Shown piece by piece: positions 17,241 through 26,842 of a DNA stretch of 64,000 nt. Under the pieces are notes generated by a model. That model did not search any database, was not told the DNA's origin, and saw only the letters and a list, made by a program, of their open reading frames with translations. The stretch's first letter is position 1. Every line of letters starts with the position of its first letter. The DNA comes from MS024-2A sp965656215 (GTDB lineage: Bacteria; Bacteroidota; Bacteroidia; Flavobacteriales; Flavobacteriaceae), in contig CBFHJD010000002.1 in NCBI GenBank assembly GCA_965656215.1, positions 31,577 through 95,576 of the forward strand, in the 5' to 3' direction. The position numbers were made by a program, and so were the translations under genes.

Positions 17241-17948
17241 TCAATTCTTTTGTTGTTGAAGAAATACGGTGTGACAAGCCAGGAGTCCCGCTGTTTCTGT
17301 TCGAAAGCGTTGATTTCCAATACTTACGGAGATGAATCCCGATTTTTCAGCCTCTTCGATCTCTAGTGGACTAAAATCTCCTTCTGGTCCAATTAAAAGG
17401 GTAACCTCTTCTTCATCAAGATCATAGCTTGCTAGATTTTTTTTGGGATTGCTTCCACAATGTGCGATATAACCGGTCTTAGTAGCTTCAGCGACAAAAT
17501 TAGAAAAAGCACAAAGTTTGTTGATTTTAGGAAGATAAAACTGTTGAGATTGTTTTAAGGCTGCAATAGCAATCTTTTCAAAACGAAGGGCTTTGTCGAT
17601 TTTTCGTTCAGAGTGATCACAAACCAGTGGTGTAATAGAAGCGATACCCAATTCAGTTAATTTTTCGATTAACCATTCCATTCGATTATTGTTTTTTGTG
17701 GGGGCGATCGCAAGATGAATTAGCTTGCTTGGAGGGTTGTGTTGAGTTGCTTTTATTTTTTTTGCAATCGTTACGCTTTGGGAAACGTGAATTAACTCTC
17801 CCTGCCATTCTAATCCATTACCGTTGGTAATGCTAATTTGATCTCCAGATTTTTTCCTCAATACTTTAGCTAAATGCTTGCTTTCTTCTTTTGAAAAAGA
17901 AAACTCTTTGAGTTCATTTTTAAGGGTAGTGTCAAAAAACAAGCTCAT
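17241..17948 (-). CDS. rsmE: 16S rRNA (uracil-1498-N3)-methyltransferase
   Basis: Methylates U1498 of 16S rRNA using S-adenosylmethionine (EC 2.1.1.193). The 235-residue protein has the N-terminal PUA-like domain (HLAKVLRKKSGDQISITNGN) and a C-terminal SPOUT knot. The SAM-binding wording is standard: LLIGPEGDFSPLEIEEAE followed by SIGNQRFRTETAGL. SITPLVCDHSERK marks the central family motif. It lies 2 bases downstream of tsaD, which suggests a shared transcript for two translation-related RNA modification genes. Confidence 0.94.
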   Translation of the reverse strand: MSLFFDTTLKNELKEFSFSKEESKHLAKVLRKKSGDQISITNGNGLEWQGELIHVSQSVTIAKKIKATQHNPPSKLIHLAIAPTKNNNRMEWLIEKLTELGIASITPLVCDHSERKIDKALRFEKIAIAALKQSQQFYLPKINKLCAFSNFVAEATKTGYIAHCGSNPKKNLASYDLDEEEVTLLIGPEGDFSPLEIEEAEKSGFISVSIGNQRFRTETAGLLACHTVFLQQQKN

Positions 17949-17950
17949 AT

Positions 17951-18973
17951 CTAGTAGTTTAATCGTGAAAGGGATGGGTCGGTTAAAGATCCGAATACTT
18001 TGTTTTGAAGCTTGTAATAAGCTGCAATTCCAATCATAGCCGCATTGTCAGTAGTATATTTTAACGGGGGTAAAAAGACTTCCCAATTGTGACTTTTCTG
18101 TCTTTTGTTTAACTGATTTCTCAATTCAGAATTAGCGGCTACGCCACCTCCAATAACAATTTGCTTGAGATTATGGATTTTAGAAACCTGTTCAATTTTA
18201 TTGAGAATAATTTGCACCAGTGTAAACTGTAAACTAGCACATAAATCGTTAAGATTTTCGTTTATGAAATTGCTGTTGTTTTGAGTTTGTTTATGAATAA
18301 AATTGGTAAAAGCTGTTTTTACACCACTGTAGCTGACATCAAATCCTTTCATGTTGGGTATAGGAAACGGAAATTTATTTGGATCACCCAACTTTGCGAG
18401 CTTGTCAATTTGTGGTCCAGAAGGATAATCTAGGCCCATTCGCTTTCCGCATTTGTCAAAGGCTTCTCCAATGGCGTCATCTAGTGTAGTTCCTAGAACG
18501 TTCATTTCAAAATGATTTTTGACCAAAACCAATTGAGTATGTCCTCCTGAAACTGTTACTCCTAAAAAAGGAAATTGTGGTGTCTTAATTCCTTCTTCTT
18601 CTATAAAATGAACCAAAAGATGTCCTTGCATGTGATTTATTGGCAGCAAAGGAACACCTATGGACAAAGCAAAAGACTTGGCAAAGGCACTCCCTACAAG
18701 TAGGGAGCCAAGAAGACCTGGTCCTTGGGTGTATGCAATTGCAGTTAGGTCATTTTTATCGATATTTGCTTGAGCAATTGCCTGTTGGACTACAGGAATG
18801 ATTTTGGATTGATGAGCACGAGAAGCGAGCTCGGGTACAACTCCACCATAAGCTTTGTGAATAGTCTGATTGGCAATGCAGTTAGAAAGTACTTTGCGGT
18901 CTTTGAGTACCGCAGCAGCAGTATCATCGCAAGAAGATTCAATGGCCAAAATAAGTTCTGAATTAGACAACAT
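17951..18973 (-). CDS. tsaD: tRNA threonylcarbamoyladenosine transferase TsaD
   Basis: Transfers threonylcarbamoyl to A37 of ANN-decoding tRNAs together with TsaB and TsaE. I start it at the ATG of 18971-18973, giving 340 residues and the expected opening LILAIESSCDDTAAAVL. The frame is open upstream to 19063, but that extension encodes an alien hydrophobic stretch and would overlap the tamB leader. Hallmarks are YGGVVPELASRAHQ, the metal-binding histidines in INHMQGHLLVH, VSGGHTQLVLV, DDAIGEAFDKCGK, and IGGGVAANSELR with the later DNAAMIG aspartate. It is divergent from tamB and followed by rsmE. Essential in many bacteria. Confidence 0.95.
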   Translation of the reverse strand: MLSNSELILAIESSCDDTAAAVLKDRKVLSNCIANQTIHKAYGGVVPELASRAHQSKIIPVVQQAIAQANIDKNDLTAIAYTQGPGLLGSLLVGSAFAKSFALSIGVPLLPINHMQGHLLVHFIEEEGIKTPQFPFLGVTVSGGHTQLVLVKNHFEMNVLGTTLDDAIGEAFDKCGKRMGLDYPSGPQIDKLAKLGDPNKFPFPIPNMKGFDVSYSGVKTAFTNFIHKQTQNNSNFINENLNDLCASLQFTLVQIILNKIEQVSKIHNLKQIVIGGGVAANSELRNQLNKRQKSHNWEVFLPPLKYTTDNAAMIGIAAYYKLQNKVFGSLTDPSLSRLNY

Positions 18974-19070
18974 AGTGTTTTTAAAACCGTTACAAAAATA
19001 AACGATTCGTATTAAAAAGAGGAATAAAATAATCGCAATCCTTTTCGGGAGTTTCCTTCTCATTTTTGGG

Positions 19071-22000
19071 TTGGGGTTGGTTTTGATTTCAACTTCATGG
19101 GTACAGTCTGGTATTTTGAAAAAATTTGTACAAGATTTTCAGGAAACTACAAGTCAAGAAATTACTTTTGAACGAATACGTTTGCAATGGAATGGGAATT
19201 TTGAATTAACAGGCCTTTTTATTAGAGATCATCACTCCGACACACTGGCCTATATTCAAAAAATTCAAACTTCTTTTCAGGATTTTAAAAAGTTGCAGAA
19301 AAGTGATTTTGATTTTAAACGAATTGAAGCCTCTGGAGTCTATTTGAATATAAAAAAATACCCGGAAGAAGAAGTACATTCTCTTAAAATTTTGATTCAA
19401 AAATTACAGCAGGAAAGTCAGAGTCGAAACAAATCCATACTTAACGTGGGTGAGATTGATTTCACCCAAACAAAATTTAATTATACAGATTTAAACACTA
19501 ACCGTAAGCCTATTCAGATTGATTCTCTTGATGTTTTTGCTCAAAACCTCAATTTTACTTCTGACAGCCTTACCCTCCAGTTGAAAAGCCTAAAAGGAAG
19601 TTTAAACGCTCCTTTTCAAGAGGAATTTGAAACCGCAGCTTCCGTAATTTATTATCCAGGAAATCTTCAGTTGAGTGATTGGGAATTAATTTCCAGGAAG
19701 AACAAACTCAATGGTTCATTACAACTATCTGGAGCCAATAAAAGCTTCCGAAATTTTAATGATCAGGGAACGTTTGAATTGGTGATAGAAAAGAGTTCAC
19801 TAGACCCAAAAAGAATTGATCCTGAAAAGTTGTATTTGAATGATTTTGATTCATTAGGTCTCCAAGTAAACGCCAGCGGGAGCATAAATAATTTTAGTGT
19901 TAGAGATATTAAATTAACCAGTAATGAATTTAAACTTGAAGGAGCTCTAAAAGTTCAAAACCCTTTTGACGCTGATAAATTGAGTTGGGAACTTTCAGTT
20001 TCAAGTGCAGGACTGAATACCCAGCGGCTATTTGAGAGCGCAAACCAACTCAAGGGGTTTGGGAATTATTTTAGTAGTGATTTAATTCAGTTTAATGGTA
20101 ATTTTATTTCTCAAAACTCCATGATCAATTTTGGGATAAATTCTCACAATACTTGGGGAAACTTTTCTGTTGAGGGAAGCTTAGACAATGGGTTGTTTTC
20201 CAAGAACTCTGAAAAAAAAGTCTTTGATTTAAGTGCAAACGTTGAATCTATTGACCTTTTTCTTTCTGACTTGTCAAAGAAAAAAGTAAAGACAGGAGGG
20301 TTGGTTCAACTAAAAGGAGAACTTAATGCAAAAGAGAATCCAGAGCTGAGTTGGGATATTCAAAATATGTATATCGATACAGGTAAATTAAATCTTTCGA
20401 ACATAAAATTAGAGGGTAATTTTAAGGACCGTCAATTGAGAAATACATTAAGTATTATGAACGAATTTTTAATCCTTAAAAGTGATTTGAGGTTTGATTT
20501 TTCTGATTCATTACCCCAATACACCTTGGCAGCAAATGTTTCAAAATGGGACATGAATGGTTTAGGAATTAAGCTTGGAAAAGGAAAGCGAGAGTTTAGT
20601 GGAGTGATTTTGGGTGGTTTTAAAGGAAAAAACATTGACGATATTGAAGGAGAATTCAAAGTATCAGCCGCTCAAATAACGAATGAAAATAAAGTAGTTA
20701 ATCTCAATCCAATTACGATTTCTAAAAAGCTGATTGAGGGCAATACAGAATTAACAATTATCAATACAGATTGCATTTCAGGAGTTGCAGAAGGAAGGTT
20801 TAAAACCTCACAGTTGACTCAATTATTTCAACAAACCCTTCATCAAGCATATCCTTTTTTACCCCAAAAACAACCTGAAAAGGGGCAGGAATTACGATTT
20901 AATCTCAAGATTTATAAAAAGCTTCTAGATGCGTTATATCCGGAATTTTCTATTTCAGAGAACATAAGTCTTAAAGGAAAAATTGCTTCTGATCTAAAAA
21001 ATTCTAATGTCACTTTAGATGCGCCATTGTTGAGATGGAATACGCTTCAGTTGGAAAAGCTTCATTTTCAAATTGACACTAAAAATCCAATCTATAACAC
21101 CTTTTTGAGTGTGGATCGTATTACCCAAGACTACATAAAAGGCAGGTCGTTTAATATGATTAGCACCCAACTTAAAGACACCCTTTTTTTCCGATCAGAA
21201 TTTACAAATGAAGCAAAAGAGCAGACTCCGTTTGAGATTAATTTTTACCATACTATGTCCGGTGATGGAACTTCCTTTTTTGGGTTCAGACAGTCAAAAT
21301 TTCCTTTGGGAAAACAAACTTGGATATTAAATCCCGACGATGTTTCAAATCAAAAAATAAGCTATAATGCCAAGACTAAAGAAACAATTTTAACCGATCT
21401 TTTGGCCGTCACAGAAGATCAACTAATTGAACTTTCAGGAGCCTATTTGAGCAACGATAAATTTCAACTTGATTTAGATGTTAGTAATGTGCTTTTAGAG
21501 GATTTACTCCCAAATAGTCCTGTATTTACTCAAACCGGAAGTGCAGATGTAAAAGTTGCTATTGTACGTTCTTCTGAAGAAAATCAATTGGATATTTCAG
21601 CAACTATAGCAGATTGGAACATCAATGGGCAACAACTAGGGCAATTTGAATTTAATGCCAATGGAAATACGTTGATGAATGCCTATGTTATTGATTTTAA
21701 TTTAGCACAAAATGGGAATAAAGAAGTATCAGTTCAAGGGGTTTGGCAGGGTTTAAAAGATCCTAAGGTCAATTTAAATTTAGAATTCGATAAGCTGGAT
21801 TTTGATTTTTTATCCCCATTAGGAAAAGATGCCATTCAAAACATAGGCGGATCAATTACCGGTAGCGTTAACCTATGGGGCCCTATAGATCAACTAAAGC
21901 ACAATGGGCTTTTAAATCTAGAAGATGCACAAATTCGTATTCCCTATCTCAATTTAGATTATCAAGCAGCCAGTACACAGGTGCAACTCTCAAATCAAGA

Positions 22001-23438
22001 TTTTATATTCAAGGATTTAAACCTCTTTGAAGAAGCCGAAGGCACTTCAGCGCTTTTAGAGGGTGCTTTCTCCCATGTAAACTTTAGAGATTGGAGTTTA
22101 GATATGTATATTGAATCTGACCGAATGCTTCTTCTAAACACTCCACAGGAGCCGGAATCTTTATTTTTTGGTCAAGGATTTTTAGATGGAAATTTAAGTT
22201 TAACAGGTCCGACGAAGAACTTGAAAATTTCTCTTCAAGGCGCTACGGAACAGGGAACATCAATTAAAATTCCTTGGGCTGAAAGTTATGGTCTTTCCGA
22301 CAACAGTTTTGTCAACTTTATAGATAAAAACACACAACGATCGTCAAACTCTGAAACTGAAAATAAAGCGCTTAAAGAAATTAGAGGTTTAGAAATGGAT
22401 TTTGAATTAGACGTCACCAATGACGCTTCAATTGAAATTGTTATTGATCAAGAAACAGGAAGCTCATTGAGCGGAAGTGGTGCAGGGAATCTCTTTATGG
22501 AAATCAACACCAATGGAAAGTTTAATATGTGGGGTGATTTCATCACTTTTGACGGAATTTACAATTTCAAGAATTTAGGAGTAATTGATAAAAAATTTAA
22601 TGTAAAGCCCGGAGGAACAATTGTTTGGGAAGGTAATCCGTTAGAAGCTCAAATGGATTTAGAAGCAGTGTATAGTGTGCCAGGAGGCGCCAATCCAGCA
22701 CTGCTTTTGGATAACCCAAACTTTAATAAAAGTATTCCAACAGAAGTGTTGATTCGATTGCAAGGAAATTTATTAAAACCAGAAGATCCAGTTTTTGAGA
22801 TTGATTTTCCCAATACAAGTGGAACGGTTGCCTCAGAAATCAATTATCGTTTAGCAGATCCACAACGAAGTCAGTTGCAAGCCATTTCTCTTCTTTCTCA
22901 AGGGATCTTCATTAATGAGGTAAGTGTCTCCATGCAAGGAATCACAAATAATCTTTACCAAAAAGCATCCGATATTGTAAGTAATCTGATTGGTGAGGAT
23001 AATGATAAACTCAAAGTAGGTATTGATTATCTCCAAGGGGATAAAAGTGCGCTGTTGGATATTGCAACGGAAGATCGATTAGGATTTACTTTATCAACTA
23101 AAATTAGTGATCGCATCTTACTTAATGGTAAAATAGGAGTTCCAGTAGGCGGGGTTGAGCAAACGTTAATAGTGGGTAACATTCAAATTGATTTTATTCT
23201 GAACGATGAAGGTTCTTTAAGAGCAAAAGTGTTTAACAAAGAGAATGAATTTCGTTACATAGGAGATGAATTAGGCTATACCCAAGGTTTTGGTTTGTCA
23301 TACGATGTGGATTTTAATACCTTCAAAGATCTAATTAGAAAAGTAGTTACAAGTCAGACGCCTAGTGAGGATCCTTCTGCTGATGTCAAATTAAAAGATG
23401 CCTCAAATGAAGCTGTTCGTTTCGTCAAAAAAAATTAA
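19071..23438 (+). CDS. tamB: Translocation and assembly module protein TamB
   Basis: A very long protein (1455 residues from the TTG used here) of repeated beta strands typical of AsmA/TamB proteins, which form a hydrophobic groove across the periplasm. The C-terminal DUF490 domain is clear from about 1090 to 1440, with NLFMEINTNGKFNMWGDF, GGTIVWEGNPLEAQMDLEAV and LLSQGIFI. The frame stays open upstream to a TAA at 18999-19001 and encodes IKKRNKIIAILFGSFLLIFG, a perfect membrane anchor that continues into GLVLISTSW. That region has no ATG, GTG or TTG, so the real start may be an ATT at 19005 or 19011. The gene is divergent from tsaD. Confidence 0.88.
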   Translation: MGLVLISTSWVQSGILKKFVQDFQETTSQEITFERIRLQWNGNFELTGLFIRDHHSDTLAYIQKIQTSFQDFKKLQKSDFDFKRIEASGVYLNIKKYPEEEVHSLKILIQKLQQESQSRNKSILNVGEIDFTQTKFNYTDLNTNRKPIQIDSLDVFAQNLNFTSDSLTLQLKSLKGSLNAPFQEEFETAASVIYYPGNLQLSDWELISRKNKLNGSLQLSGANKSFRNFNDQGTFELVIEKSSLDPKRIDPEKLYLNDFDSLGLQVNASGSINNFSVRDIKLTSNEFKLEGALKVQNPFDADKLSWELSVSSAGLNTQRLFESANQLKGFGNYFSSDLIQFNGNFISQNSMINFGINSHNTWGNFSVEGSLDNGLFSKNSEKKVFDLSANVESIDLFLSDLSKKKVKTGGLVQLKGELNAKENPELSWDIQNMYIDTGKLNLSNIKLEGNFKDRQLRNTLSIMNEFLILKSDLRFDFSDSLPQYTLAANVSKWDMNGLGIKLGKGKREFSGVILGGFKGKNIDDIEGEFKVSAAQITNENKVVNLNPITISKKLIEGNTELTIINTDCISGVAEGRFKTSQLTQLFQQTLHQAYPFLPQKQPEKGQELRFNLKIYKKLLDALYPEFSISENISLKGKIASDLKNSNVTLDAPLLRWNTLQLEKLHFQIDTKNPIYNTFLSVDRITQDYIKGRSFNMISTQLKDTLFFRSEFTNEAKEQTPFEINFYHTMSGDGTSFFGFRQSKFPLGKQTWILNPDDVSNQKISYNAKTKETILTDLLAVTEDQLIELSGAYLSNDKFQLDLDVSNVLLEDLLPNSPVFTQTGSADVKVAIVRSSEENQLDISATIADWNINGQQLGQFEFNANGNTLMNAYVIDFNLAQNGNKEVSVQGVWQGLKDPKVNLNLEFDKLDFDFLSPLGKDAIQNIGGSITGSVNLWGPIDQLKHNGLLNLEDAQIRIPYLNLDYQAASTQVQLSNQDFIFKDLNLFEEAEGTSALLEGAFSHVNFRDWSLDMYIESDRMLLLNTPQEPESLFFGQGFLDGNLSLTGPTKNLKISLQGATEQGTSIKIPWAESYGLSDNSFVNFIDKNTQRSSNSETENKALKEIRGLEMDFELDVTNDASIEIVIDQETGSSLSGSGAGNLFMEINTNGKFNMWGDFITFDGIYNFKNLGVIDKKFNVKPGGTIVWEGNPLEAQMDLEAVYSVPGGANPALLLDNPNFNKSIPTEVLIRLQGNLLKPEDPVFEIDFPNTSGTVASEINYRLADPQRSQLQAISLLSQGIFINEVSVSMQGITNNLYQKASDIVSNLIGEDNDKLKVGIDYLQGDKSALLDIATEDRLGFTLSTKISDRILLNGKIGVPVGGVEQTLIVGNIQIDFILNDEGSLRAKVFNKENEFRYIGDELGYTQGFGLSYDVDFNTFKDLIRKVVTSQTPSEDPSADVKLKDASNEAVRFVKKN

Positions 23439-23503
23439 TTATAACACTCCGATACAATTTTGTAAAATTTCTTTTTGATTTAGTCTCCTGTTGATATAAT
23501 GTT

Positions 23504-23511
23504 TAAATTTG
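23504..23511 (+). promoter_or_regulatory. Candidate -7 box for pfkA-gap
   Basis: TAAATTTG matches TAnnTTTG and lies 17 bases before the pfkA ATG, implying a very short leader. The only upstream TTTG (23474-23477) is 26 bases away, so the -33 element is uncertain. Confidence 0.4.
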
Positions 23512-23527
23512 CAGCGAAATCATAAGA

Positions 23528-24514
23528 ATGGATACAACTATCAAAAGAATTGGTGTATTGACTTCAGGAGGAGATGCTCCTGGTATGAATGCTGCACTCA
23601 GAGCTGTGGTTCGAACTGCTGCTTTTCATTCCGTTGAATGTATTGGAATTTACCAAGGTTATCAAGGACTTATTGATAATAAAGTGAAATTGATGAATGC
23701 ACGCAGTGTAAACAATATCATCAACAAAGGAGGTACAATTTTAAAATCTGCACGCTGCCTTGAGTTTAGAACCAAAGAAGGAAGACAAACTGCCTTTGAA
23801 ACAATTCAAAAACACGGTATTCAAGCCTTAGTGGTAATTGGAGGAGATGGCTCTTTTACAGGTGCTATGATTTTTCAATCAGAATTTGATATCCCTGTTA
23901 TTGGAATACCGGGAACTATAGACAATGATATTTTTGGTACCACGAATACCATTGGTTTCGATACTGCCCTAAACACTGTGATAGAAGCTATTGATAAAAT
24001 TAGGGATACTGCAATCTCACACAACCGTCTCTTTTTTGTAGAGGTCATGGGTAGAGACGCAGGACATATTGCGCTCAACACAGGTATTGGTGCTGGAGCT
24101 GAAGAAGTTTTGATTCCAGAGGAAGACATGGGCCTTGATCGATTATTAGAATCTTTAAAAAGAAGTGAAAAATCAGGAAAATCATCAAGTATAGTCGTAG
24201 TTGCAGAAGGTGATAAAACAGGTAAAAATGTTTTTGAAATCGCAGAATACGTTGAAAAGAATTTACCTTACTACGACGTAAGAGTATCAGTACTAGGACA
24301 TATGCAACGTGGAGGAAGTCCTAGCTGTTTTGATCGAGTACTCGCTTCTAGAATGGGTCTTTATGCAGTAGAAGCTTTGCTCGAAGGAAAATCAAACATG
24401 ATGGTAGGCTTGAAAAATGAAGAAATGGTTTTGAGTCCACTTGAAAAAGCAATTAAAGGAAAATCAGAAATTAACAAAGACTTAATCCGAGTTTCGGATA
24501 TACTCACAATCTAA
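23528..24514 (+). CDS. pfkA: 6-phosphofructokinase
   Basis: Phosphorylates fructose 6-phosphate, the committed step of glycolysis (EC 2.7.1.11). The 328-residue length is normal. The nucleotide-binding motifs are LTSGGDAPGMNAALRAVVR and VVIGGDGSFTGA. The GGDG wording fits ATP-dependent rather than pyrophosphate-dependent enzymes, which usually have GGDD. The catalytic region reads IPGTIDNDIFGT, and the sugar-phosphate site includes VEVMGRDAGHIAL and LGHMQRGGSPSCFDR. It precedes gap by 32 bases, so the two glycolytic genes probably share a transcript. This linkage is common in flavobacteria. Confidence 0.97.
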   Translation: MDTTIKRIGVLTSGGDAPGMNAALRAVVRTAAFHSVECIGIYQGYQGLIDNKVKLMNARSVNNIINKGGTILKSARCLEFRTKEGRQTAFETIQKHGIQALVVIGGDGSFTGAMIFQSEFDIPVIGIPGTIDNDIFGTTNTIGFDTALNTVIEAIDKIRDTAISHNRLFFVEVMGRDAGHIALNTGIGAGAEEVLIPEEDMGLDRLLESLKRSEKSGKSSSIVVVAEGDKTGKNVFEIAEYVEKNLPYYDVRVSVLGHMQRGGSPSCFDRVLASRMGLYAVEALLEGKSNMMVGLKNEEMVLSPLEKAIKGKSEINKDLIRVSDILTI

Positions 24515-24546
24515 TACAAATTAATAATAAACTAAACATAAGTAAA

Positions 24547-25545
24547 ATGGCAATAAGAATTGGAATCAATGGATTTGGAAGAATAGGTAGACTGGTATTT
24601 CGCTCTGCGATGAAACAGAACGATGTCACTGTAGTTGGGATTAATGACCTCTTAGACATAGAACATCTCGCATATTTATTAAAGTATGATTCTGTACACG
24701 GTAAATATGACGGAACAGTAGAAATAAGTGGAAACGATCTAGTAGTTGACGGTCATGCCGTTAAAATTTCTGCCGAACGTGATCCCGCAGCAATTGGTTG
24801 GGGAGTAATGAACACTGACGTTGTAGCTGAATGTACAGGTATATTTACCACGCTTGAAAAAGCACAAGCTCACATTGATGGAGGGGCTAAAAAAGTTGTT
24901 ATTTCTGCACCTTCTGCTGATGCCCCAATGTTCGTTATGGGAGTCAATCATTCGGAAGCTCAAGCATCTCAAACAATTGTTTCAAATGCATCTTGTACTA
25001 CCAACTGTTTAGCTCCTGTAGCTAAAGTCCTCAATGATAATTTTGGAATTGCTGAAGGTTTGATGACTACAGTGCACGCTACAACAGCAACTCAGTTTAC
25101 TGTTGACGGTCCATCAAAAAAAGATTTTAGAGGAGGAAGAAGTTCTTTACTCAATATTATGCCAGCTTCAACAGGGGCTGCTAAAGCGGTTACGAAAGTA
25201 ATACCATCATTAGTAGGTAAATTAACTGGCATGGCTTTTAGAGTGCCTACTGCCAACGTTTCTGTAGTTGACTTAACCGTCAAACTTGAAAAAGACACCT
25301 CTTATGAGGAAATCAAAAGTGTCATGAAAAAACATGCTGAAACAGATATGAATAACATTTTAGGTTATACAGAAGAAGGAGTAGTCTCTCAAGATTTTGT
25401 TGGCGATGTTAGAACTTCGATCTTCGATGCAGGAGCGGGTATGGAATTGAATTCAAAATTTTTCAAAATAATTTCTTGGTATGACAACGAATGTGGTTAT
25501 TCCAATAAGCTTATTGATTTAGCGAAGCATATCAATCAACTTTAA
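24547..25545 (+). CDS. gap: Glyceraldehyde-3-phosphate dehydrogenase
   Basis: Oxidises glyceraldehyde 3-phosphate to 1,3-bisphosphoglycerate (EC 1.2.1.12). The 332-residue protein begins with the Rossmann motif IGINGFGRIGRLVFRS and has an aspartate after the second strand (GINDLLD), which favours NAD. The catalytic C150 is in SNASCTTNCLAP, and H177 is in TVHATTATQ. The C-terminus WYDNECGYSNKLIDL is canonical. It is linked to pfkA upstream and to the kinase gene 12 bases downstream. Confidence 0.97.
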   Translation: MAIRIGINGFGRIGRLVFRSAMKQNDVTVVGINDLLDIEHLAYLLKYDSVHGKYDGTVEISGNDLVVDGHAVKISAERDPAAIGWGVMNTDVVAECTGIFTTLEKAQAHIDGGAKKVVISAPSADAPMFVMGVNHSEAQASQTIVSNASCTTNCLAPVAKVLNDNFGIAEGLMTTVHATTATQFTVDGPSKKDFRGGRSSLLNIMPASTGAAKAVTKVIPSLVGKLTGMAFRVPTANVSVVDLTVKLEKDTSYEEIKSVMKKHAETDMNNILGYTEEGVVSQDFVGDVRTSIFDAGAGMELNSKFFKIISWYDNECGYSNKLIDLAKHINQL

Positions 25546-25557
25546 TCTTAGTTACTA

Positions 25558-26421
25558 ATGATTTTAGTTGTTGACAGTGGTTCTACAAAAACAGACTGGA
25601 TTGCTGTAGATAATAAAGGTGAAATACTTTTCTCTACACAAACTCTTGGTTTAAATCCTCAAGTGCTTTCTAGTGCTATACTTAAGGAACGGATCATCAA
25701 TAATTTTGATTTATTTCAAAATAGGGAGAAAGTAACCCATTTGTATTTTTACGGAGCAGGCTGTGGTGTAGATTCACCCCAAAAAAGAATCCGAAGAGTT
25801 TTTGACGAAATTTTCACCCAAAGTGAAATTATTATTCAAGAAGACACCTATGCAGCAGTATATGCTGCTGCAGATATAGGGAAGAAGTCCATCGTTTGTA
25901 TTTTGGGTACAGGATCAAATTGTACTTATTTTGACGGAAAAGATATTGAACAACGGGTAACGTCTTTAGGTTATATCTTAATGGATGAAGCTAGCGGAAA
26001 CTTTTTTGGGAAACAGCTTATTCGGAGCTATTACTTTAAAACAATGTCAGAAGAATTGGCGTTAGAATTTGAAAAGGAATACGACCTATCTCCCGATTCA
26101 ATTAAAGAAAATATCTATCGTCGAGAAAATCCAAATACCTATTTGGCTACTTTTTCAAGATTTTTAATCAAACACAAACAAAACAAAGTTTTTCAAGAAA
26201 TAATTGAAAAAGGTCTTGATCGGTTTATTAAGCATCAGATTTTACAATTTGAAAATGCGAAAGAGGTTCCTGTTCATTTTATAGGCTCCATCTCTTTCTT
26301 CTTGAAAGAGGAAATTGAAAAAGCGCTTGTGTCAAAAGGATTAACAATGGGCAGAATCGTTCAGCGTCCTATAGACGAGTTGGTTAAATATCACAAAAAT
26401 TTAATTGAAATCGCTGAGTAA
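25558..26421 (+). CDS. BadF/BadG-type ATPase, probable N-acetylglucosamine kinase
   Basis: A 287-residue sugar kinase of the ASKHA fold. The phosphate-1 loop is VVDSGSTKTDWIAVD, the interdomain part includes CILGTGSNCTYFDG, and the glycine-rich adenosine region is FIGSISFFLKEEIEKAL. Relatives in Bacteroidota are annotated as N-acetylglucosamine kinases, and the BadF/BadG label refers only to the ATPase fold. It lies 12 bases after gap and is probably the last gene of the pfkA-gap transcript. It would feed amino sugars from cell-wall or chitin turnover into glycolysis, although the substrate is inferred. Confidence 0.75.
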   Translation: MILVVDSGSTKTDWIAVDNKGEILFSTQTLGLNPQVLSSAILKERIINNFDLFQNREKVTHLYFYGAGCGVDSPQKRIRRVFDEIFTQSEIIIQEDTYAAVYAAADIGKKSIVCILGTGSNCTYFDGKDIEQRVTSLGYILMDEASGNFFGKQLIRSYYFKTMSEELALEFEKEYDLSPDSIKENIYRRENPNTYLATFSRFLIKHKQNKVFQEIIEKGLDRFIKHQILQFENAKEVPVHFIGSISFFLKEEIEKALVSKGLTMGRIVQRPIDELVKYHKNLIEIAE

Positions 26422-26423
26422 AT

Positions 26424-26807
26424 CTATGCCACTGCGATCATTGAAATTTCAATACGCACGGATTTAGGTAAGGTTTTTACTGCGACTGTTTCTCGAGCTG
26501 GTGCCGTGTCATTGTCAAAATAACTGCCATAAACTTCATTTACCTGGCCAAAATCATCCATATTATCCAAAAATATTGAAGTTTTGACCACCTGATCAAA
26601 GCTCATTTCGGCGGCAGTCAAAATAGCCTCTAAGTGCTTCATTACCAGATGAGTTTCTTCTTTTATGGTTCCATTAAGAAGTTCCATACTTTCAGTTTTT
26701 ATTGGGATTTGTCCAGAAACATAAAGGGTATCTCCTGCTTTAACAGCTTGATTGTAGGGCCCTAGTGGGGCAGGTGCGTTGGGTGTGGTGATGATCTTTT
26801 TTTTCAC
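26424..26807 (-). CDS. ridA: RidA family reactive-intermediate deaminase
   Basis: A 127-residue Rid (YjgF/YER057c/UK114) protein that hydrolyses reactive enamine/imine intermediates released by PLP enzymes. The signature is complete: APAPLGPYNQAVKAG, LYVSGQIPI, R105 in APARETVAV that binds the substrate carboxylate, and E120 in VRIEISMIA. The length and the single domain point to RidA proper. It lies 35 bases downstream of lptD on the same strand and ends 2 bases from the convergent kinase gene. Confidence 0.92.
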   Translation of the reverse strand: MKKKIITTPNAPAPLGPYNQAVKAGDTLYVSGQIPIKTESMELLNGTIKEETHLVMKHLEAILTAAEMSFDQVVKTSIFLDNMDDFGQVNEVYGSYFDNDTAPARETVAVKTLPKSVRIEISMIAVA

Positions 26808-26842
26808 AGCTTTTTTTATAATTAATAAAGATTTAAATTGGA

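Noticed and set aside
18974..19063. Hydrophobic N-terminal extension of TsaD
   Set aside because: It is the complement of the tamB membrane anchor; the internal ATG gives the standard TsaD start.
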